A stretch of DNA of 64,000 bases from Nematostella vectensis. Taxonomy: Eukaryota; Cnidaria; Anthozoa; Actiniaria; Edwardsiidae. Both the position numbers and the translations under genes were made by a program. Location of the stretch: assembly GCF_932526225.1 (NCBI RefSeq), contig NC_064043.1, forward strand, positions 1,943,501 through 2,007,500, read 5' to 3'. How positions within the stretch are numbered: position 1 is the stretch's first letter; the number at the start of each line of letters is the position of its first letter. Below are positions 49,201 through 61,200 of the stretch, one piece after another. The notes beneath the pieces were generated by a model. That model had not been told where the DNA came from. It saw only the letters and a list, made by a program, of their open reading frames with translations, and searched no databases.

Positions 49201-52200
49201 TGTCATACCCCTTGTGTACCCTGACCTGATCGTCTTTGTCATACCCTTTGTGTGCCCTGACCTGATCGTCTTTGTCATACCCCTTGTGTACCCTGACCTG
49301 ATCGTCTTTGTCGTACCCCTTGTGCACCCTGACCTGATCGTCTTTGTCATACCCCTTGTGTACCCCGACCTGATCGTCTTTGTCATACCCCTTGTGTACC
49401 CTGACATGATCGTCTTTGTCATACCCCTTGTGCACCCTGACCTGATCGTCTTTGTCATACCCCTTGTGTACCCTGACCTGATCGTCTTTGTCATACCCCT
49501 TGTGTACCCTGACCTGATCGTCTTTGTCATACCCCTTGTGTACCCTGACCTGATCGTCTTTGTCATACCCCTTGTGTACCCTGACCTGGTCGTCTTTGTC
49601 ATACCCCTTTGTGTACCCTGACCTTATCGTCTTTGTCATACCTCTTGTTAACCCTGACATGATCGTTTTTGTCATAGCCCCTTGTGCACCCTGACCTGAT
49701 CGTCTTTGTCATACCTCTTGTTAACCCTGACCTGATCGTCTTTGTCATACCTCTTGTTAACCCTGACATGATCGTCTTTGTCATACCCCTTGTGCACCCT
49801 GACCTGATCGTCTTTGTCGTACCCCTTGTGTACCCTTACCTGATCGTCTTTGTCGTACCCCTTGTGCACCCTGACCTGATCGTCTTTGTCATACCCCTTG
49901 TGTACCCTTACCTGATCGTCTTTGTCATACCCCTTGTGTACCCTGACCTGATCGTCTTTGTCATACCCCTTGTGCACCCTGGCCTGATCGTCCTTGTCAT
50001 ACCCCTTTGTGTACCCTGACCTGATCGTCTTTGTCATACCCCTTGTGTACCCTTACCTGATCGTCTTTGTCGTACCCCTTGTGCACCCTGACCTGATCGT
50101 CTTTGTCATACCCCTTGTGTACCCTTACCTGATCGTCTTTGTCATACCCCTTGTGTACCCTGACCTGATCGTCTTTGTCATACCCCTTGTGCACCCTGGC
50201 CTGATCGTCCTTGTCATACCCCTTTGTGTACCCTGACCTGATCGTCTTTGTCATACCCCTTGTGTACCCTTACCTGATCGTCTTTGTCATACCCCTTGTG
50301 TACCCTTACCTGATCGTCTTTGTCGTACCCCTTGTGCACCCTGACCTGATCGTCTTTGTCATACCCCTTGTGTACCCTTACCTGATCGTCTTTGTCATAC
50401 CCCTTGTGTACCCTGACCTGATCGTCTTTGTCATACCCCTTGTGCACCCTGGCCTGATCGTCCTTGTCATACCCCTTTGTGTACCCTGACCTGATCGTCT
50501 TTGTCATACCCCTTGTGTACCCTTACCTGATCGTCTTTGTCATACCCCTTGTGTACCCTGACCTGATCGTCTTTGTCATACCCCTTGTGCACCCTGGCCT
50601 GATCGTCCTTGTCATACCCCTTTGTGTACCCTGACCTGATCGTCTTTGTCGTACCCCTTGTGCACCCTGACCTGATCGTCTTTGTCATACCCCTTGTGTA
50701 CCCTTACCTGATCGTCTTTGTCATACCCCTTGTGTACCCTGACCTGATCGTCTTTGTCATACCCCTTGTGGACCCTGACCTTATCGTCCTTGTCATACCC
50801 CTTGTGCACCCTGACCTGATCGTCTTTGTCGTACCCCTTGTGTACCCTTACCTGATCGTCTTTGTCGTACCCCTTGTGCACCCTGACCTGATCGTCTTTG
50901 TCATACCCCTTGTGTACCCTTACCTGATCGTCTTTGTCATACCCCTTGTGTACCCTGACCTGATCGTCTTTGTCATACCCCTTGTGCACCCTGGCCTGAT
51001 CGTCCTTGTCATACCCCTTTGTGTACCCTGACCTGATCGTCTTTGTCATACCCCTTGTGTACCCTGACCTGATCGTCTTTGTCGTACCCCTTGTGCACCC
51101 TGACCTGATCGTCTTTGTCATACCCCTTGTGTACCCTGACCTGATCGTCTTTGTCATACCCCTTGTGTACCCTGACCTGATCGTCTTTGTCATACCCCTT
51201 GTGTACCCTGACCTGGTCGTCTTTGTCATACCCCTTTGTGTACCCTGACCTTATCGTCTTTGTCATACCTCTTGTTAACCCTGACACGATCGTTTTTGTC
51301 ATAGCCCCTTGTGCACCCTGACCTGATCGTCTTTGTCATACCTCTTGTTAACCCTGACCTGATCGTCTTTGTCATACCTCTTGTTAACCCTGACATGATC
51401 GTCTTTGTCATACCACTTGTGCACACTGACCTTATCGTCCTTGTCATACCCCTTGTGCACCCTGACCTGATCGTCTTTGTCGTACCCCTTGTGTACCCTG
51501 ACCTGATCGTCTTTGTCGTACCCCTTGTGCACCCTGACCTGCTCGTCTTTGTCATACCCCTTGTGTACCCTTACCTGATCGTCTTTGTCATACCCCTTGT
51601 GTACCCTGACCTGATCGTCTTTGTCATACCTCTTGTGCACCCTGACCTGATCGTCTTTGTCATACCCCTTTGTGTACCCTGACCTTATCGTCTTTGTCAT
51701 ACCCCTTGTGTACCCTTACCTGATCGTCTTTGTCGTACCCCTTGTGTACCCTGACCTGATCGTCTTTGTCATACCCCTTGTGCACCCTGACCTGATCGTC
51801 CTTGTCATACCCCTTTGTGTACCCTGACCTGATCGTCTTTGTCATAGCCCTTGTGCACCCTGACCTGATCGTCTTTGTCATACCTCTTGTTAACCCTGAC
51901 CTGATCGTCTTTGTCATACCCCTTGTGTGCCCTGACCTGATCGTCTTTGTCATACCCCTTGTGTGCCCTGACCTGATCGTCTTTGTCGTACCCCTTGTGT
52001 GCCCTGACCTGATCGTCTTTGTCGTACCCCTTGTGCACCCTGACCTGATCGTCTTTGTCATACCCCTTGTGTACCCCGACCTGATCGTCTTTGTCATACC
52101 CCTTGTGTACCCTGACATGATCGTCTTTGTCATACCCCTTGTGCACCCTGACCTGATCGTCTTTGTCATACCCCTTGTGTACCCTGACCTGATCGTCTTT

Positions 52201-55200
52201 GTCATACCCCTTGTGTACCCTGACCTGATCGTCTTTGTCATACCCCTTGTGTACCCTGACCTGATCGTCTTTGTCATACCCCTTGTGTACCCTGACCTGG
52301 TCGTCTTTGTCATACCCCTTTGTGTACCCTGACCTTATCGTCTTTGTCATACCTCTTGTTAACCCTGACATGATCGTTTTTGTCATAGCCCCTTGTGCAC
52401 CCTGACCTGATCGTCTTTGTCATACCTCTTGTTAACCCTGACCTGATCGTCTTTGTAATACCTCTTGTTAACCCTGACATGATCGTCTTTGTCATACCCC
52501 TTGTGCACACTGACCTTACCGTCCTTGTCATACCCCTTGTGCACCCTGACCTGATCGTCTTTGTCGTACCCCTTGTGTACCCTGACCTGATCGTCTTTGT
52601 CGTACCCCTTGTGCACCCTGACCTGATCGTCTTTGTCATACCCCTTGTGTACCCTTACCTGATCGTCTTTGTCATACCCCTTGTGTACCCTGACCTGATC
52701 GTCTTTGTCATACCCCTTGTGCACCCTGACCTGATCGTCCTTGTCATACCCCTTTGTGTACCCTGACCTGATCGTCTTTGTCATACCCCTTGTGTACCTT
52801 GACCTGATCGTCTTTGTCGTACCCCTTGTGGACCCTGACCTGATCGTCTTTGTCATACCCCTTGTGTACCCTGACCTGATCGTCTTTGTCATACCGCTTG
52901 TGTACCCTGACCTGATCGTCTTTGTCATACCCCTTGTGTACCCTGACCTGGTCGTCTTTGTCATACCCCTTTGTGTACCCTGACCTTATCGTCTTTGTCA
53001 TACCTCTTGTTAACCCTGACACGATCGTTTTTGTCATAGCCCCTTGTGCACCCTGACCTGATCGTCTTTGTCATACCTCTTGTTAACCCTGACCTGATCG
53101 TCTTTGTCATACCTCTTGTTAACCCTGACATGATCGTCTTTGTCATACCCCTTGTGCACACTGACCTTATCGTCCTTGTCATACCCCTTGTGCACCCTGA
53201 CCTGATCGTCTTTGTCGTACCCCTTGTGTACCCTGACCTGATCGTCTTTGTCGTACCCCTTGTGCACCCTGACCTGATCGTCTTTGTCATACCCCTTGTG
53301 TACCCTTACCTGATCGTCTTTGTCATACCCCTTGTGTACCCTGACCTGATCGTCTTTGTCATACCCCTTGTGCACCCTGACCTGATCGTCTTTGTCATAC
53401 CCCTTTGTGTACCCTGACCTTATCGTCTTTGTCATACCTCTTGTTAACCCTGACATGATCGTTTTTGTCACAGCCCTTGTGCACCCTGACCTGATCGTCT
53501 TCGTCATACCTCTTGTTAACCCTGACATGATCGTCTTTGTCATAGCCCTTGTGCACCCTGACCTGATCGTCTTTGTCATACCTCTTGTTAACCCTGACAT
53601 GATCGTCTTTGTCATACCCCTTGTGCACACTGACCTTATCGTCCTTGTCATACCCCTTCTGTACCCTGACCTGGTCGTCTTTGTCGTACCCCTTGTGCAC
53701 CCTGACCTGATCGTCTTTGTCGTACCCCTTGTGTACCCTGACCTGATCGTCTTTGTCGTACCCCTTGTGCACCCTGACCTGATCGTCTTTGTCATACCCC
53801 TTGTGTACCCTTACCTGATCGTCTTTGTCATACCCCTTGTGTACCCTGACCTGATCGTCTTTGTCATACCCCTTGTGCACCCTGACCTGATCGTCTTTGT
53901 CATACCCCTTGTGTACCCTGACCTGATCGTCTTTGTCATACCCCTTGTGTACCCTGACCTGATCGTCTTGGTCGTACCCCTTGTGCACCCTGACCTGATC
54001 GTCTTTGTCATACCCCTTGTGTACCCTGACTTGATCGTCTTTGTCATACCCCTTGTGCACCCTGACCTGATTGTCTTTGTCATACCCCTTCTGTACCCTG
54101 ACCTGATCGTCCTCGTCATACCCCTTGTGTACCCTGACATGATCGTCTTTGTCATACCCCTTGTGTACCCTGACCTGATCGTCTTTGTCATAGCCCCCCT
54201 TGTGTACCCTGACCTGATCGTCTTTGTCATACCCCTTGTGTACCCTGACCTGATCGTCTTTGTCATACCCCTTGTGTACCCTGACCTGATCGTCTTTGTC
54301 ATAGCCCCCCTTGTGTACCCTGACCTGATCGTCTTTGTCATACCCCTTGTGTACCCTGACCTGATCGTCTTTGTCATAGCCCCCCTTGTGTACCCTGACC
54401 TGATCGTCTTTGTCCTACCCCTTGTGTACCCTGACCTGATCGTCTTTGTCGTACCCCTTGTGTACCCTGACCTGACCGTCTTTGTCGTACCCCTTGTGTA
54501 CCCTGACCTGATCGTCTTTGTCATACCCCTTGTGCACCCTGACCTGATCGTCTTTGTCATACCCCTCGTGTACCCTGACCTGATCGTCTTTGTCGTACCC
54601 CTTGTGTACCCTGACCTGATCGTCTTTGTCTGCGCTGAGGTCTTCGTCTGATGACTGCTGCTGTTCACTGGGTTTTTCTACCGCGAGGTCGCTTGACGAA
54701 CTGAACACGACAGACGGACTCTGCTTTAGCCCCACGTTATGACCACACGTCTGAAGCACGGTGACCAGTCTTTCGCGGGTACGACGCTGATGGAGTAACC
54801 GTAAATTTAATTGATCTATTAGGCGTTACAGCCAAATCAGTACAGGATGTTATGGAAAAATATCAAAATGCTTAAGACTGTGATTTTGGATTTTTCTTCG
54901 AGCCCTGTAAATCTAAGAAGAGTGTGGATCAGTTGTTGAGCCCCCTGCAAGCCGGATACAATAAATGGCACAGTTTCTTAGCGCTTCATAAATTCAGAGC
55001 CGACAAACAGGAAGTGTTACTGATGTCTCGACCGAGAATAAATCACGTTTCAGCAGAGGCGAGAAGTGCTGGCACGCTCACACAAGGTCACCTATGATTC
55101 CTGAAGAATTTACCTAACTGAGAAAATATTAATCTAGGTCTCACCTGTGAAATATGCGCCTTTCTCGCACATGTCACGTCATTAACGACCTTGTTCTCCT

Positions 55201-58200
55201 TCGTCTGCTCAGCACATTCAGGGGTTCCACGCCTGCCAATCACTGGCGTAGCGGACAAATCAAATGTAAAGGCGAGCGTCCGCCCAGGAAGTTCTTTCTT
55301 TGTAGGCAGGGCGTCGATGACCCAGGTACTGTCATGTACTGACCAGATAGAGCTGGCTGGACGCGGTGGTGGGGTGTCCAGGTTGGATGACTTGGAAACC
55401 GCAAACTTTAAGATGTCCAGGGATTCTTTCCAGTACGTACCCTAAGACGCGCACAAGAAGCTTTTACTACGTACAGTAAATTAGGCTATTTCCAACCTTT
55501 TATGAAATTTGGACTTCATAAGACTTAGATAAGTAGAAGGGGAACAGAAGATGTTAGACTTCTCTGCTACACTACCGCGTGCTTTTTCGTATTTCAACCA
55601 TAAATAGACTGAAAGGCTGGGTCCATACCTTGATATACTTGGAGATGATGCGTAGTGTGTCATTGTAAAAGACTCTCTTAGAAGGGGAGGAGAAGTCCAT
55701 CAGCTTCATCATTGCCCAAAGAATCGCAAGCACAGACTCTTGGTATGTGGAAGGACCATTTTCCAGAACCTGTATAAATGAAATGTATTAGCGCAAATTA
55801 ACATCGCGAGATGATCAAATGCGACTGACTTGTCAGTGTGTAGATACGAACTGTACCACATTATTTACAATCATGTTGAGTGATGGTTAGTGTGTAAGCA
55901 GTGTCACTGAAGATGGTACCAAGGGCCAGCATTACGTCCACGAATCCAGGTTAATGATGTGTCGTGAGAGACGGGATCTCCGGCTTAACGTCCTTATCCG
56001 AGAAGAGGAATTCACAGTCATTAATGAAGAGAGCCAGGTCTTTACAACAAAACTCCCAAGTTGACCTGACCTGGGTTTGAGCCCTGGTCCTCTCGCTTGA
56101 GAAGTAAAGCCCTTACCACTGGGCTATGGTGCCTCAATAATTTTGTAAGTGATGGTAATCTCATACAGTACTCACTTCTAGAAGGAACGTGAGATATGTC
56201 CGACTGTGGCGGCTGAACGAGTCGTGGATGTATTTACAAACCACCTCCACCCAGGTATTCCGCGGCCGGTGGTATGATTTGTCACCAAACATGGAGAACA
56301 TCTTGCCAAGGTTAGCGAGGCCAGGCGTACGACAACACACCTACAGACAAGTAAATCTATGTCAAGACCAGACAAATGCCACGGTCAAGAACGGCCAAGA
56401 ACGGCCAAGAACGGCCAAGAACGATTTATCGTGGTAGGATAACACCAAGGAAGGTATTAGCAGAGTTTCAGCGGTCGTTTAACGAAACTGGTGTTCATTG
56501 CAAGGTTACTACCAGGTACTACGTCAATAGCATGACGCAGGCGAGTAGGTATATAGTTAAAACAACTCGCCCCTCCTCCAAACGAGGAGTCAACAACCCT
56601 CCGTTTTGCTCCCATCTTCCTCGGTTCTATATCGTACCTGCACAATATTTGCAGCGCAAGTGCGGCTGAACTCGTCAGGTTCGCTGAAGTGCTCCACCAT
56701 GTACGGTAACAGCGCCAAGATATTGATACCTAGACCTGGACATCAAAATTACACTCTGCTTAAGGCTCGAACTGGCACGGGTTAACCTAAAATGCGTAAC
56801 TAATACTAATGCTGTAAGCTAACAGAAAGATGAAAAATAATAATAATAAAAAAAAAAACGATGTAGCGAACCTTAGCTCATGCACGAAGCTACCTTGATT
56901 TAGACTCAAAATAGCATCCTTAGAAGTCGATTGTATGCTGCCGACAGCAGTGTTCTAGTACTTATCAGGCCGAATTCGGAAATCCACGGTACCTGAGACT
57001 TGTGAGGGATCCACTATCATGACATCAGAGAAGACGGTCAGCCTCGCCAGCAGACGCAGCGACGAGTCGTATGTATTGATGTTCGTTAGGCCCTGTAGTC
57101 ACGCAACACATCATAGTCATGAGCATGTCGTCACGTAACACATCATAGGTCACGATCACGTGGTCACACAACACAGCATCAGTCACGAGCATGCGGTCAC
57201 GCAACACATCATAGTCATGAGCACGTTGTCACACAGCACATCATAAGTCATAAGCACGTTGTCACACAACACAGCATCAGTAACGAGCATGCGGTCACGT
57301 AACACATCATAAGTCATGAGCATGTGGTCACGCAACACATCATAAGTCATGAGCACGTTGTCAGGCAACACATCATAAGTCATGAGCACGTTGTCACGCA
57401 ACACATCATAAGTCATGAGCACGTGGTCACGCAACATAGCATCAGTCATGAGCATAAATTAAACACAGCATTTATCAGGTTATGTGACCACACAGCACAT
57501 ATGTATTGTATTATTTGGTCACACAATTATAATCACACAACATAACAGGGCATGCATGTGGTCACGCAATCATACAGTCACAGCAGCAGGCTGTTACCTT
57601 AAGCAAGAGGGCCTGTAGGCCCGGGAAGTCAGTCCACTTGAGGCGGTGCAGTACTTTCTCTAGACGTTCACGAGACTCGATCCGGCCAAGATTCAGAAAG
57701 GTCAGCACCTGAAGTAACGGCACAGACAATGTAGGAACGAGTTATCATACAGTTTCAACTATATAAACAAAAATATTAGTTAACAGTGAAAAGAGTGATA
57801 ACTTGCTGTATAGATTACATTTTGAAAGGGCAAGAGGAGAGGATAACGAAATGTCAGTGACTAGTTCCCTTTATTCCTTCATGATATAATTACCATCATT
57901 ATGTGGCTACCATAAGGGACCGCGCGTCTACACGATCAAAAGGGTTACATGTGTCAAAGGGGTCGGGAAGACAATAGGATATAGAGACGCCACTTGGAAA
58001 TTAGTCTCTCGTCTTTAAACTGGGTTATGAGACATACCTGGTTGAGCATCTCAATGGCCATCAGATATTCGTGATCATAATCGGACTCGAGGAGTGACAC
58101 AGCTATCCAGAAAACACGGGTAATCATATCTGTCTGGCTCTGCGGACTCACGGCCTCGCACGGCATGCGCAGGCACTGAACGCTAGCACTATAGGGAGGT

Positions 58201-61200
58201 ACAAATACGGTATTACACAATCAAACAAAAAGGTTCTCATAGGCTATTTACGAGGGCGCTGACAGGCTAAATAAATGCAGCATTACTGAGAGACTGCATG
58301 CTAAATATCGCATCAAATTTTCATCCAAAGACAACTTTACACGTCGCGGACATTTCAAACACTAAGGGATCACATCTGTTGCATATCAGAAATAGACCTA
58401 TCGATCGCAGTACTCCAATTATTATTATTATCTTTTGAGTGAACTCTTTATCAGAAGCCGAGTGACGACAGCCTTACCTTCTCGCTCGCAGTAGAATCTC
58501 GTCACTGTGGTTATTCAGCTTTCCCAGGTGGTTATAGAAGCCAAGAGCCCGTCGTACATCGCATCCACTACTGAGTGATCTGTAGTGACGCATGGAGGGG
58601 AAGTCGTTTATAAAGGTGCTGTGTCGGTTGAAGTGTGGGCTACCCACGGGAAGGGATGCACCCAGCGGGCTCAAAAAGTTAGCTAGCTCCTCATTTTCGA
58701 CATCCTTTGAGTCGGAGGTACCGCTGGAGGTGGAAGTGGACCGGTCCCGTCCAGCGGGAGGGTCGGCAGAATCGTACATGGTCCAGTCTGTAGCAGCCTC
58801 TAATGTCAGCAGGATCTCCATCACATAGCCCTACACAAGGATGGGAATCGGGTATCACATAGCCCTACACAAGGATGGGAATCGGGTATCACATAGCCCT
58901 ACACAAGGATGGGAATCGGGTATCACATAGCCCTACACAAGGATGGGAATCGGGTATCACATAGCCCTACACAAGGATGGGAATCGGGTATCACATAGCC
59001 CTACACAAGGATGGGAATCGGGTATCACATAGCCCTAAACAAGGATGGGAATCGGGTATCACATAGCCCTACACAAGGATTGGAATCGGGTATCACATAG
59101 CCCTACACAAGGATGGGAATCGGGTATCACATAGCCCTACACAAGGATGGGAATCGGGTATCACATAGCCCTACACAAGGATGGGAATCGGGTATCACAT
59201 AGCCCTACACAAGGATGGGAATCGGGTATCACATAGCCCTACACAAGGATGGGAATCGGGTATCACATAGCCCTAAACAAGGATGGGAATCGGGTATCAT
59301 ATAGGCCTACACAAGGATGGGAATCGGGTATCACATAGCCCTACACAAGGATGGGAATCGGGTATCACATAGCCCTACACAAGGATGGGGATCGGGTATC
59401 ACATAGCCCTACACAAGGATGGGGATCGGGTATCATATAGGCCTACACAAGGATGGGAATCGGGTATCACATAGCCCTACACAAGGATGGGAATCGGGTA
59501 TCACATAGCCCTACACAAGGATGGGAATCGGGTATCACATAGCCCTAAACAAGGATGGGAATCGGGTATCACATAGCCCTACAAAAGGATGGGAATCGGG
59601 TATCACATAGCCCTACACAAGGATGGGAATCGGGTATCACATAGCCCTACACAAGGATGGGAATCGGGTATCACATAGCCCTACACAAGGATGGGAATCG
59701 GGTATCACATAGCCCTACACAAGGATGGGAATCGGATATCACATAGCCCTACACAAGGATGGGAATCGGGTATCACATAGCCCTACACAAGGATGGGAAT
59801 CGGGTATCACATAGCCCTACACAAGGATGGGAATCGGGTATCACATAGGCACACACAAGGATAGAAATACATCACATTCCTACTTCCTAGCCAAGCCTGC
59901 CCGGCCGCTCCCACAGCCAATTAAGGGTCATGGTGTGCACATGCTAGGGTGGATCTACAAGGACTATGCTATCCATTGATGTAACATATTCTACATTTCT
60001 ACACCTTTGTCGCTGCCTCCCAAACCCTTTGGCCGTTTGTGTGTCGTAAATAGACGCGTGCACGTGCAAGGGTGGGTCTAGAGCAGTGCACTGTTCACTG
60101 ATGTAGCACATTCCTAGCCAGCCCTCCCCCTCACCCCTCACCCTCTCCTCGCCCCCCTCTCCACTTTATGGATATCCACATGGACGCATTACAGACCTGT
60201 ACATCCTCGCTACTGTCTCCTACAGACTCGACAAGTCTGGCTAGCACGTCGCTCAGCATGGGCCATGACAGGGGAACCTTGAGAGATCTGAACACCTGGA
60301 ACGACCTGCCAGCATAGTGGCGGGAAGAGCACGTGGTTGCCCAGTTAAGCGCCACCTTGGCCCACTTTTCTTGTAACTCAAGCCCTGGAGACAAAAAGGT
60401 TTCAGTAAAAAGCACAAACTAGCGAACTTATGTATAGTATGAAAAGTTAGCTAGTAGAAACTCAATCCCCCCACCCTTCACAAAAAAAAGAAAAAAGAAT
60501 TGAGGACAAGAAGTTTATTAACAACTTCCCAGTTCGTATTAGCTCTAAATCACACGTCATGATTGTTCTTTATCTCTTTGTTATTAATATCTCTTAGTTT
60601 CAAAATTATTTCAATTCGCGAAACAGTTGGCGTACCAAAAAGGCAAACGATGGTAAATTCCCTCAGCCGGCACGGACTAGGGGGGGGGGGGGGGTGTTTC
60701 AGAACAACCAGCATTGAGATTCGAACAGACAGGCAATGTTAAGAATGCCATCAGCTGGATCAAGCGGATATGAGTTGATGAAGCAAAAGCCTGATTCTAA
60801 ATGTACCTTCGTCGCAGCTCTTAAAGATGTGAATCACCAACGCCAGAAAGACCTCCATCTGCTCAGTGGACTTGATCTTGAATGAGCGAGAAGTGATGTC
60901 TTCAAAAGCCCACAGCGCTTTGCAGGCGCTGAAACATGACACACAAAGCATTAAGAATGGCAGTGAGAGTTAGATGGTGGAAGTGATGTCACGGAAGTGT
61001 GGCAGATGTGACGTCAGGGTAGAGGGACGGGGGGTGATGTCACGTAATGGGATGTCAAAGACCAGGTCATGTGACAGCTGAATGGCGAATGTGCAGTCAC
61101 GATGACTTTTCAGTCCACATTATCATAAAGCCGGGGTACGATGTTGCACTGTATAATTGTGTGTAAGTAGCCCGTCACCATGGATACCTGTTTGCGAGGA

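Noticed and set aside
49045-54668. Long open frames on both strands (up to 419 codons; e.g. 12-residue repeats on plus strand at 53392-54651)
   Set aside because: They exist only because the 36-bp unit lacks stops in several frames. No conserved domain or splice context on the plus strand. Only the first part on the minus strand touches a real FRY exon.
55145-55441. Ending this FRY exon at the earlier GTCGTTAATG site after AACAAG
   Set aside because: A poor donor; the frame stays open to CACAG|GTGAGACC at 55145, a strong site that fits the next exon phase.
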